A stretch of DNA of 7,300 nt from Thermofilaceae archaeon (GCA_027017165.1 JALURF010000205.1:1-7300); one strand, 5' to 3'. Positions 1-6,919 are shown, counted from the stretch's first letter. Notes: generated by a model not told the origin, from the sequence alone. Numbers and translations: made by a program.

Positions 1-658
1 TCTCTCCAGTCTTTCTGTCTTTAACTACTAGGTATTCGACTTTTTTCTCTCCCTTAACCTCTACGGGTTCGGTAAAAGGCAGCAACTTCACCTTTCCGCT
101 ATCAAGAATAAAATTCAACATTTGCTGATCTCTTACGGGTTCAGCTCCGGGGAAAATCCAGTAAAGTTCTTTTACAATATCTTTAAGGATTAAAGCCGCT
201 TCTAGCCCAGCCTCCCCCCAGCCGACCAGCGCGACGCTACGATTTCTAAATAGGGGTGCATCGCATATCGCGCAGTAAGATACTCCTCTTCCCTTTAATT
301 CTTTTTCACCTGGAATGTCCATTTCTCTTGGAGTTTTGCCAAAAGCGAGAATAAGAGCCAGGGCTTCATACTCTCCCATCGTAGTCTTCACTTTGAATTT
401 TCCATTAGCCTCCTCTAAGCCAACTACTTTATCAAACACGAATTCTACACCGTAAAGTCTAGCTTGTTCTTCAACCTTTTTTATCAATTCAAAACCTTTA
501 ATCTTGACGAATCCGGGGTAATTCTGAATTTCACTAGCTAATAACAACTGTCCTCCTAGATCCGCCGATATCACAAGGGTTTTTAAATTTTGTCTAGCAG
601 AGTAAAGCGCCGCTGTTAAACCGGCAATACCGGCTCCTATAACTATTACATCATACAT
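1..658 (-). CDS. trxB: Thioredoxin reductase-like FAD/pyridine-nucleotide-disulfide oxidoreductase, partial (C-terminus beyond window)
   Basis: A class II pyridine-nucleotide-disulfide oxidoreductase of the thioredoxin reductase family. It would be a cytosolic flavoenzyme passing electrons through FAD and a redox-active disulfide to a thioredoxin or glutaredoxin-like protein. Visible are 219 residues. The N-terminal FAD motif GAGIAG is at residues 8-13, followed by GGQ (35-37) and the family-typical NYPGF (46-50). The redox motif CAIC-DAP has cysteines 129 and 132. The second dinucleotide fold GWGEAG is at 146-151. Roughly the last 100 residues of a usual protein of about 310-330 residues are off the left edge. 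The HRRxxxR stretch that binds the NADPH 2'-phosphate in classical enzymes is missing: residues 166-176 read YWIFPGAEPVR. NADPH may therefore not be the donor. The ATG at 658 gives the correct family N-terminus and has no Shine-Dalgarno motif, which suggests a leaderless message. Family assignment is firm; physiological partner and electron donor are not. Confidence 0.9.
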   Translation of the reverse strand, partial: MYDVIVIGAGIAGLTAALYSARQNLKTLVISADLGGQLLLASEIQNYPGFVKIKGFELIKKVEEQARLYGVEFVFDKVVGLEEANGKFKVKTTMGEYEALALILAFGKTPREMDIPGEKELKGRGVSYCAICDAPLFRNRSVALVGWGEAGLEAALILKDIVKELYWIFPGAEPVRDQQMLNFILDSGKVKLLPFTEPVEVKGEKKVEYLVVKDRKTGE

Positions 659-667
659 ATTTGTACG

Positions 668-704
668 AAAAATAAAGGGCTTAATTAGAGTTTCGACTCT
701 AACT
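668..704 (-). terminator. Hairpin plus U-rich tract at the end of the metallophosphoesterase gene
   Basis: In the minus-strand transcript AGTTAGAGT (704-696) pairs with ACTCTAATT (691-683) around a CGAA tetraloop. The central seven pairs are perfect, followed by a G-U and an A-U pair. The metallophosphoesterase stop codon TAG (701-699) lies inside the 5' arm. Six bases further on comes the U-rich run TTTATTTTT (676-668). Archaeal termination depends mainly on U-tracts, so the tract may matter more than the hairpin. The arrangement would separate the transporter/phosphoesterase unit from the downstream flavoprotein gene. The stem is A/T-rich, so its stability at high temperature is doubtful. 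Confidence 0.45.
680..687 (-). promoter_or_regulatory. Candidate TATA box for the thioredoxin reductase-like gene
   Basis: On the minus strand the A/T-rich element TAATTAAG is centred about 26 nt upstream of the ATG at 658. That is the archaeal TATA-to-start spacing expected if transcription begins at or next to the start codon. It fits the absence of a Shine-Dalgarno motif before this gene. The element overlaps the distal arm of the hairpin at 683-704. Assigned from spacing and composition only. Confidence 0.35.
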
Positions 705-2570
705 CCTTCTCCTTTTAACTACTAAAACAGCCAATACGACCAGTAATACTGCTAATACCGCTATTAGTATGGTTTCCGTGGGCAATTCTGGAGGAGGCTT
801 TTCCACGCCCTCCTCGGGCTTTTCTTCGGGCTTTTCCTCCCCTAATTTGAAAGATTTAACGACTTCTTCTCCAACGTTGCCAGCAAAATCCACCGCTTTT
901 ACTCTCAGTTTTATAGTACCGGTGCCGGGTACTTCTACAGCGAATTCGGGCTTTTCGTAGACATCGACTATTCCCTCATCTCTATCGATCAGAACCAGCG
1001 GCACGGCGTCTACCTTCTTCCACTCTCCACCGTTTACGGATATTTCTACGGTGACGTCTGCAACTCCCCAGCCTTCATCAGATGTTTTTATTACAAAACG
1101 CTTTGATTCCTCATCCAGTTCTATAGCCTCTACTTTAGGCGGGGAATTATCGTCCGCAGCGGCTAGGGTCATTCTTATTTTTCCATCAACGGGTATGGTC
1201 GTCTTAACCAGGTATAGTACGCCCCCTTCTACCTCATATGATTCGACTTCGTAATCCTCTACTCCGTAGATCTTATATTCTTCACCCGCCTTAACTTTAA
1301 ACTCGGCTACTATAGGTATCTCGGTCTTTAAACCGCTGTCCACCCTCAGTGATATCGCGCTTGATGAACCATCGTTGGCTGGAGTGTAGTAATAGAGTAT
1401 ATTGCCCACTGGGAGGCTGTTGGGGTACTCAAATAAATCCCTTCCTTGGTACATTATAGGCTCAACTTCTCCCGTTTTAGACACGTAGACTATCCTGTAG
1501 GATGGGTAGTGGGAGCCTTCCCGCACGCTTCCTCCACTGGGTTCTTTTATAAGAAAGTAGTGGCGCCCGTTCATCACGACTACAGTGTCGGAGTGTATGT
1601 GCCCGGAGAGGATGAGTCTGACGTCGTAATTGGCGATCATTCTAACTAGTATACTGGCTTCCTCCAGGTGTTCAGCCCAGCTCGAATACATTTTATGTTT
1701 AACTTTTTCAATGTTTTCCAAGTCTACTTCGATTTCCCCGCCGGGGTAGTTGAATATGGGGTGATGGAACGCCATTATCTTAACCGTATCGGGGTTTTGA
1801 GATAGGATTTTCTCTGCCCACTCTAACTGCTCCTTAGTCACATAGCCGTCGGCTGCCGTGTCGAACGCTATTACCAGATATGGTCCTATACGCGTATACC
1901 AGTATAGAGGACCTGCGAATTTCTGGTAATTCGCGGCGTCGTCTCCCGCGTGGTCGTGATTTCCTGGTATGGAGTAGAAGGGAACTTTCCAGTATCTTGA
2001 TAAGAAGAAATTATAGACCCAGGCGCTTTTTATCGTATCAACATCTACTACGTCTCCTGTAGCCACTACTAGGTGGGGACGGATTAGGTTTAACTCGTAT
2101 ACGCAACGAGCGTATATTTGAGCTCCTCCTGGGAAGTGGATGTCTGTTAAGTGTCCTATTTTGAGTTTTTCAGGCCATTCTTTAAGGATGGATACGCTCC
2201 TAGGTTGTACGTATTCCCTTTCTCCATTGTCGCTGAAGCTGATTTTTAAATCATATAAGATCGGGGGAATCCCGGAGGGCACTTTAAAAGTTAAAATCCA
2301 CATTTCTTCGCTATACTCCGAGGACGTCAATTCTAAACTATAAGTTCCATGCTTACTTACAAGCCAAGCTTTCCAATCTTTAGCCGATTGAGAAGCTTTC
2401 GCTTTTACTATTAGCTCGCCGTTCCATACGGCTATTTCGGGCAGCGCGGGCAACGGGTACTCCACTACTTCTCTAACGTTTCTCAGTTCAACTTTGGGTA
2501 GGGAAAGGCTCAGTGAAGCGAAGAGAACTGTTATTAGAATTAGGAAGACTATGTATTTCCTATGGCTCAT
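699..2570 (-). CDS. Secreted, C-terminally membrane-anchored calcineurin-like metallophosphoesterase
   Basis: A metal-dependent phosphoesterase predicted to act on the outer cell surface. The 623-residue protein starts with a signal peptide (residues 1 to about 24: basic start, then a hydrophobic run). A beta-rich domain (about 28-130) comes next. The catalytic calcineurin-like domain spans about 135-370 and carries the full metal-ligand set: DIH (D143, H145), GDVVD (D173), GNHD (203-206), HHP (269-271) and GHIH (H324, H326). Residues about 380-475 look beta-rich. An Ig/fibronectin-like domain follows (about 477-577), then a Pro/Glu linker (578-598), one membrane helix (about 599-618) and the cytoplasmic tail KRRRS. 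The catalytic part would thus face outward on a stalk. The ATG is preceded by GAGGGGGAT. The gene lies 45 nt after the ABC ATPase on the same strand, suggesting co-transcription. The family covers phosphomonoesterases, phosphodiesterases and nucleotidases; the substrate cannot be read from sequence. Confidence 0.88.
   Translation of the reverse strand: MSHRKYIVFLILITVLFASLSLSLPKVELRNVREVVEYPLPALPEIAVWNGELIVKAKASQSAKDWKAWLVSKHGTYSLELTSSEYSEEMWILTFKVPSGIPPILYDLKISFSDNGEREYVQPRSVSILKEWPEKLKIGHLTDIHFPGGAQIYARCVYELNLIRPHLVVATGDVVDVDTIKSAWVYNFFLSRYWKVPFYSIPGNHDHAGDDAANYQKFAGPLYWYTRIGPYLVIAFDTAADGYVTKEQLEWAEKILSQNPDTVKIMAFHHPIFNYPGGEIEVDLENIEKVKHKMYSSWAEHLEEASILVRMIANYDVRLILSGHIHSDTVVVMNGRHYFLIKEPSGGSVREGSHYPSYRIVYVSKTGEVEPIMYQGRDLFEYPNSLPVGNILYYYTPANDGSSSAISLRVDSGLKTEIPIVAEFKVKAGEEYKIYGVEDYEVESYEVEGGVLYLVKTTIPVDGKIRMTLAAADDNSPPKVEAIELDEESKRFVIKTSDEGWGVADVTVEISVNGGEWKKVDAVPLVLIDRDEGIVDVYEKPEFAVEVPGTGTIKLRVKAVDFAGNVGEEVVKSFKLGEEKPEEKPEEGVEKPPPELPTETILIAVLAVLLVVLAVLVVKRRRS
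814..837. repeat. 12-bp tandem repeat in the Pro/Glu linker of the metallophosphoesterase
   Basis: TCGGGCTTTTCT is followed directly by TCGGGCTTTTCC, two copies differing only in the last base. On the minus strand they encode a repeated EKPE unit in the linker before the C-terminal membrane helix. This is an in-frame low-complexity spacer, the kind of tract whose copy number can vary between strains without breaking the protein. Confidence 0.7.
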
Positions 2571-2572
2571 AA

Positions 2573-2580
2573 TCCCCCTC
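2573..2580 (-). promoter_or_regulatory. Ribosome binding site of the metallophosphoesterase
   Basis: The minus strand reads GAGGGGGA just before TT-ATG, close to the archaeal consensus GGAGGTGAT. It supports the ATG at 2570. The G run can also pair with a C run at 2595-2599, upstream in the same intergenic stretch, as five G-C pairs with a 16-nt loop, which would mask the site. Confidence 0.55.
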
Positions 2581-2615
2581 TGAAATAAATGTTTGGGGGT
2601 ATAATAGTATTTGCT

Positions 2616-3668
2616 TTAAGCTTTCAGGATTATGACGTTACGCCAGGGCACGAATACCCGGAGCTTCTTCCCCATGCTGGCGGGGACTTCATCGTCTAAA
2701 GTGACTAAGATTTTGCCCCCGCTAATCCCTATTCTAGCTTCTAAAAGTCCGCCAGTGAAAGCCATCCACTCGACTACTCCTTCAAATATGTTTACTTCTT
2801 CCTCTTCTTTCCTAGTGCTAAAGTCATGAGGTCTTAGAACAACGTATACTTTATCTCCAACGCTCACTTCATTAATAGCTACGCCCTTTACTTTAATATC
2901 GCTTATTTTTACTTCTACAAAATCTCCTATGGCGGTGACGACGCCTTCTAAAACTGAGGTCCGTCCAATGAAGGTGGCGACGAAGAGGTTGCTAGGTCTT
3001 CTATATACTTCTTGTGGGGTGCCTACCTGCTCTACCCGTCCGTTGTTCATTATGGCTATTCTATCGGATAGTACCATGGCCTCTTCCTGGTCGTGAGTTA
3101 CGTAGATGGTTGTTATGCCGAGTCTTTTCTGGAGCTCTTTGAGTTCTTCTCTCATCTCTATCCTAAGCTTAGCGTCTAGATTGCTTAAAGGTTCATCTAG
3201 GAGCAGTAGCTTCGGCTCGACTACTAGAGCCCTGGCTAGCGCTACTCTCTGTTGTTGTCCTCCGCTGAGTTGGTGCGGGTATCTATTCTCCAACCCTTCA
3301 AGCCTTACCAGCTCTAAAACCTCTTTCACCTTGCTCTTAATCTCGGATTGCGGAACTTTCCTTATTTTAAGCCCGTACGCGACGTTATCGAACACGGTCA
3401 TGTGAGGCCAGAGCGCATAATTTTGAAATACCATTCCTACGCCGCGTCTATAGGACGGCCAATCCGTTACATCCACATCGTCGAAGTATACTCTACCTTC
3501 GTCCGGAACCTCTAACCCGGCTATCAACCTTAGGGTAGTAGTCTTGCCGCAACCTGAGGGCCCTAAGAATGTGAAGAACTCTCCATCCTGTATATCTAAT
3601 GTGATATGGTCGGCTGCGACTACCTTCCCGAATCTCTTCGTGATGTTTCTCAAAGATACCTTAACCAT
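2616..3668 (-). CDS. ABC transporter ATP-binding protein, MalK/PotA/FbpC-like with C-terminal TOBE domain
   Basis: The ATPase subunit that would power the neighbouring permease from the cytoplasmic face. Residues are counted from the ATG at 3668 (350 in all). Every motif of a functional ATPase is present: Walker A GPSGCGKTT (36-44), Q-loop Gln82, signature LSGGQQQR (134-141), Walker B LLLLDEP (154-160), D-loop SNLD (162-165) and H-loop His192. The C-terminal part (about 237-350) is the MOP/TOBE-type regulatory domain, including LRPHD. This is the layout of polyamine, Fe(III), sugar and 2-aminoethylphosphonate importer ATPases. The longer reading frame opens with GTG at 3677, immediately after the permease TAG. 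That GTG lies within the Shine-Dalgarno motif AGGTGA, which is correctly spaced for the ATG at 3668, so I prefer the ATG. The gene follows the permease with essentially no gap. Family call is certain; substrate class is not. Confidence 0.93.
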   Translation of the reverse strand: MVKVSLRNITKRFGKVVAADHITLDIQDGEFFTFLGPSGCGKTTTLRLIAGLEVPDEGRVYFDDVDVTDWPSYRRGVGMVFQNYALWPHMTVFDNVAYGLKIRKVPQSEIKSKVKEVLELVRLEGLENRYPHQLSGGQQQRVALARALVVEPKLLLLDEPLSNLDAKLRIEMREELKELQKRLGITTIYVTHDQEEAMVLSDRIAIMNNGRVEQVGTPQEVYRRPSNLFVATFIGRTSVLEGVVTAIGDFVEVKISDIKVKGVAINEVSVGDKVYVVLRPHDFSTRKEEEEVNIFEGVVEWMAFTGGLLEARIGISGGKILVTLDDEVPASMGKKLRVFVPWRNVIILKA

Positions 3669-3673
3669 ATTCT

Positions 3674-3679
3674 TCACCT
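3674..3679 (-). promoter_or_regulatory. Ribosome binding site deciding the ATPase start
   Basis: AGGTGA on the minus strand matches the archaeal anti-Shine-Dalgarno sequence and lies 5 nt before the ATG at 3668. It overlaps the permease stop codon (3680-3678) and contains the GTG at 3677 that would otherwise be taken as the start. Termination of the permease and initiation of the ATPase are therefore physically coupled. Confidence 0.65.
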
Positions 3680-5519
3680 ATATTCCTAAAAACGCTACGC
3701 GTTGCTTCAAAATATAGTTTGACACTGCCAGAGCTATAACCTGAACCGTTATTAAGAGCAAACAGAGAGCAGCCGCTACGCTCACGGTTCCTACAGCCGC
3801 TGTGCCGTAAATTACTTGACTTATATAGAAGGTTATAGGCCCTCTATCCTCTCTTAAAGCTCCTAGAGTTACGCTCGTGCTTACCTCGGACATGCTATAT
3901 ACGAAGGTTAGTATTCCGCCGCCTATCACATTGGCGGCTATCAGCGGTATCACTATGTCAAAGAAGCTCTTGAATCGGGTAGCGCCGAGAGTCGTAGCTA
4001 CTTCTTCTAGGCTTTCGTGAACTCCCTGTAGTCCCGCGAATACGCTACGCGCGGTGAAGGGTAGTCGTCTAACGCTGTAGGCAAATATTAGGAGTAATGC
4101 TGGGTCGACTAGAGGATCCAGAATTGTGCCTCTGAAGAATCCGGTGAAGAATAGGAAGTATCCTACAGCCACTACTATGCCCGGGACCGCTATTGGCATG
4201 GTTAGTAGAGAGTCTAGAGCATCCGTGCCAGGTAGTTTAGAACGGGCGATAACGTAGGTTGAACAGCTCCCGAGTATTACGGCTAGTAGGACCGCTGCTC
4301 CCGAATATAATAGACTGTTTGAAATCGCCCTGACAACATTTGGATCTGTGAAAAGTCTGCTTATATACTCGAATGTTATCGATTTAGGAGCTAAGCCGCT
4401 TATAGCCCAGTCGGTCAAAGCGAGTATAACTACTCCTATCTGGGGTATAGAGGCCGATAAAATCAGCAATATGAAGAATGGGTAGACTAAAGCCATGCCT
4501 TTAAATCCTAGTTTACGAGTTCTCGGCTTCCATCTCCCGCCTTTACTCAGCGTGGCGTACGTCTTTAACGTGACGTACTTCTTTATAGCTAAGAACCCTG
4601 TTACCGCGAAGGTAACGAGTATTACGGCTATCGCGGATGTTATAGGAGAGATCGCCCCGGTAACTGCTGCCGCGAAGTCGTCGAATACGTAGACCGACAT
4701 TACCCTGCGGGCTAATGGGTTTCCGCTGTAGCCTATAAAGCCTATTGGGGCTCCCAAATCCTCTAAGCTGAATATGAAGACTATCGTAGCTCCAGCAGCT
4801 AATCCGGGCATCGATAGCGGTAGAGTTATAGTTCTAAAGAGTTTAAAACCTCCAGCTCCTAGCGATTCGGCCTGCTCCTCCATCGTGGGATCCATTGTCA
4901 TCAAGCTTGCAAGCACGTTTAAATACACTATGGGGTAGAACGCTAAGGTTTGCGCTAACGCTATTCCCGCGAGCCCGTTTACGTCAATCCGCCAGGGCAG
5001 TATATGGAGTACATCGTAGAAAATAAAGTTTAGCAGACCTCCTCTTGGTTGGAAAAATTTCCCTATCACGTAGGCGTTTACGAATGGCGTCGCTAGCATA
5101 GGAATTAAGATAAGAATTCTAAAGACGTTCTTGCCGGGGAAATCGTATCTAGCTATTATCAAGGCTGCTATCACGCCTATGATAGATGCCGAGATTGTAA
5201 CAGTAGCCGCTACTATTAGGGAATTCAATATGTATCCGTGGTCTATTCCCCAAATGTACATAGTGTCTCCGTGAAGTTCGAAGAACATTCCTCCTCTAGG
5301 GGATAGGGAGAAGAAGTCAGGATCGGAGAATACCTTTTGGAACCAGTGGAGGCTGAAGGCTCCATTGTATAAGAAAGCTTGCCGAATTATAGTTGCTATG
5401 GGAAGGAGTAGAAAAAGAATTAGATAGAAATATGAGAAGATGTACTGGAACGCTATCAGCGGGTCGAGAGATTTTTTAACTTCTCGTAGGCGGCTTTTCG
5501 ATATCAATTGTTTTTTCAC
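3678..5519 (-). CDS. Fused two-domain ABC importer permease (Fe(III)/thiamine/phosphonate-type)
   Basis: An inner-membrane permease in which both transmembrane halves of a type I ABC importer are one 613-residue chain, as in FbpB and ThiP families. About twelve hydrophobic segments are visible, six per half, with the halves joined by a basic linker near 318-340 (TLSKGGRWKPRTRK). Each half has a cytoplasmic EAA coupling loop that contacts the ATPase: EEQAESLGAGGFKLFRTITLP at 214-234 and EEVATTLGATRFKSFFDIVIP at 505-525. The first half has an extended loop between its first two membrane segments (about 50-97), probably extracellular, rich in Phe, Trp and Gly. The GTG at 5519 overlaps the binding-protein stop as GTGA, a classical coupled junction. 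An alternative is TTG at 5507, for which GGGTGA would serve as Shine-Dalgarno motif. The single ATPase gene downstream would supply both nucleotide-binding sites as a homodimer. Substrate cannot be assigned. Confidence 0.92.
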   Translation of the reverse strand: MKKQLISKSRLREVKKSLDPLIAFQYIFSYFYLILFLLLPIATIIRQAFLYNGAFSLHWFQKVFSDPDFFSLSPRGGMFFELHGDTMYIWGIDHGYILNSLIVAATVTISASIIGVIAALIIARYDFPGKNVFRILILIPMLATPFVNAYVIGKFFQPRGGLLNFIFYDVLHILPWRIDVNGLAGIALAQTLAFYPIVYLNVLASLMTMDPTMEEQAESLGAGGFKLFRTITLPLSMPGLAAGATIVFIFSLEDLGAPIGFIGYSGNPLARRVMSVYVFDDFAAAVTGAISPITSAIAVILVTFAVTGFLAIKKYVTLKTYATLSKGGRWKPRTRKLGFKGMALVYPFFILLILSASIPQIGVVILALTDWAISGLAPKSITFEYISRLFTDPNVVRAISNSLLYSGAAVLLAVILGSCSTYVIARSKLPGTDALDSLLTMPIAVPGIVVAVGYFLFFTGFFRGTILDPLVDPALLLIFAYSVRRLPFTARSVFAGLQGVHESLEEVATTLGATRFKSFFDIVIPLIAANVIGGGILTFVYSMSEVSTSVTLGALREDRGPITFYISQVIYGTAAVGTVSVAAALCLLLITVQVIALAVSNYILKQRVAFLGI

Positions 5520-5521
5520 CC
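5516..5521 (-). promoter_or_regulatory. GGGTGA at the binding-protein/permease junction (stop, overlap start or ribosome binding site)
   Basis: This hexamer contains the binding-protein stop TGA (5518-5516) and the GTG start of the permease (5519-5517). It also matches the core archaeal Shine-Dalgarno motif, with 8 nt to an in-frame TTG at 5507. It could act as the coupled start or as the ribosome binding site for that TTG. The sequence does not decide between them. Confidence 0.45.
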
Positions 5522-6916
5522 GCCTAGCATTTCAAGCACTTTCTTGTAACGTTTCTCGGCTCCTTCTCTCCAGGCTTTTACAAGTGCATCTCTAAAGGTT
5601 GGGTCTTTAAGCTTATCGTTTACCTTCTGAGCGTATTCCTGTGTGAAAGTGGTTTCCTGGCCAGTTTCAGGATCTATGAACACTAGTTTATGCGGGTTGG
5701 CTAGCTCGTCTACTAGTCTATTGAACTCTTCCTCGCTTATAGCTCCCTCATTATACTTCCTCGTTAAAGCCATCCAAGCTTCTTTTAAGGGTTGTTCGGC
5801 CCTCACTAGGGTTGCGTGGAAGAACCACATCAACGAGTATTCGTAGCTTAACGCTAGCTCGTCACTGAATTCTATGGTTGAAACCTTCAGCGTTTTCTCG
5901 TAGTTTTCCTTTAAGTCGGCTCTCTTCTTCCCCTCTTCGGTTTCAAATACTTTAATGTTTATAGGCATTCTATTGATTGACGGGTGGAGCCACACTTTCT
6001 GCCCCTCCGGGCTTAATATCCAAGCGATAAAAGCCTTCGCAGCCTCGGGGTGTTTAGCCGTGACCAGTAGAGCTATCGGGTCACCATTTACCAAAGTTCC
6101 ATCTTTAGGCAGTATGTACTTGGCTATTCCCGGAGCTTCTAGCTGAGAGGTATATCCGTAGAAGTCTATTGTTATTCCTACTCCTACATCCCCTCTGACG
6201 ACGGCTTCTCTGACAAGGCCGGATTGATCGTATATTCTGCTATTAGCCGCTATCCTAGTTATCAACTTCCATCCCTCGACCCATCCGTATTTCTGTAAGA
6301 TAATTTCATACATTCTAGTATTCGATGTCGATTTTGTAGCGTCGGCCACGGCTACGCTGGGAGATGGCAAAGTCTTGGCATATACCGGATCTCCCAGATC
6401 GACCCATTCATCTGGTTCGGGGAGTCCTCTCTCTGTTAGGTAGTTCTTGTTGATGGTGAATCCGAAAGAGGCTATAGCTGCAGCGACCCAGTATACCTTT
6501 CCATCGGAGCCTATTCTCTTCATGGGAACTCCGCTGATATCGTCCGGTATCTCTTTTAGCACAGCATTGAGGTCTTCGTGCCCCTCGAGAGGAGCTAATA
6601 GCTCATTTTCTAACAATACGTCAAATAATACGGGACCTCCACCCCATCCCACGTCTACGTCTCCGCTTCTCTTTATCGTATCTATCCAGAGGTGAGGACC
6701 TACGGGTAGCCACACTATATCCTTTATGTTGTACTTTTTGGCTACTTCACTTTTTAAGAAATTTTGCTCAGTTATCTCTTGTATATCAGCTCCATGCCTA
6801 GTTATGACTTTGAGTACTATGCCTTCTTCAGCTGGCTTGAAAGGACCTAAGAAGTAAAAGACGCCGCCAATGATGATTACTAAGATCATGAGGGCGATAA
6901 TGACTTTCTTATCCAA
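5516..6916 (-). CDS. ABC transporter extracellular solute-binding protein, membrane-anchored
   Basis: The ligand-binding subunit that would deliver substrate to the permease from outside the membrane. Residues are counted from TTG 6916 (466 in all). The N-terminus is DKK followed by a hydrophobic stretch (about 5-24). No lipobox cysteine is present, so it is probably held by an uncleaved N-terminal helix. The body resembles family 1 / Fe(III)-type binding proteins: WGGG (91-94), TSNTRMYE (197-204), hinge-region DFYGY (251-255), GDPIALLV (278-285) and SPEGQKVW (302-309). In iron-binding relatives the hinge region carries adjacent tyrosines; here the pair is Phe-Tyr, so iron is not assured. About 140 residues follow position 326, making the protein longer than the usual 330-350. 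The frame extends to a TTG at 6928, but GGGTGAT lies between the two TTGs and favours 6916. The gene leads the operon. Class is secure; ligand unknown. Confidence 0.87.
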   Translation of the reverse strand: MDKKVIIALMILVIIIGGVFYFLGPFKPAEEGIVLKVITRHGADIQEITEQNFLKSEVAKKYNIKDIVWLPVGPHLWIDTIKRSGDVDVGWGGGPVLFDVLLENELLAPLEGHEDLNAVLKEIPDDISGVPMKRIGSDGKVYWVAAAIASFGFTINKNYLTERGLPEPDEWVDLGDPVYAKTLPSPSVAVADATKSTSNTRMYEIILQKYGWVEGWKLITRIAANSRIYDQSGLVREAVVRGDVGVGITIDFYGYTSQLEAPGIAKYILPKDGTLVNGDPIALLVTAKHPEAAKAFIAWILSPEGQKVWLHPSINRMPINIKVFETEEGKKRADLKENYEKTLKVSTIEFSDELALSYEYSLMWFFHATLVRAEQPLKEAWMALTRKYNEGAISEEEFNRLVDELANPHKLVFIDPETGQETTFTQEYAQKVNDKLKDPTFRDALVKAWREGAEKRYKKVLEMLGG

Positions 6917-6919
6917 ACT

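Noticed and set aside
769..2343. Several plus-strand frames of 60-67 codons opposite the metallophosphoesterase
   Set aside because: All are Ser/Pro/Thr-rich antisense shadows of the coding strand with no ribosome binding site or family-like features.
2597..2608. TATA-like CTATTATACC in the gap before the metallophosphoesterase
   Set aside because: It would start transcription inside the ribosome binding site, leaving a leader of only a few bases; co-transcription with the ATPase is simpler.
3106..3405. 99-residue plus-strand frame opposite the ATPase
   Set aside because: Its Ser/Leu-rich composition mirrors the ATPase codons on the other strand, and it lies across the signature and Walker B region of a clearly functional gene.
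6447..6695. 82-residue plus-strand frame opposite the binding protein
   Set aside because: Antisense shadow; no start signal and no recognisable domain.
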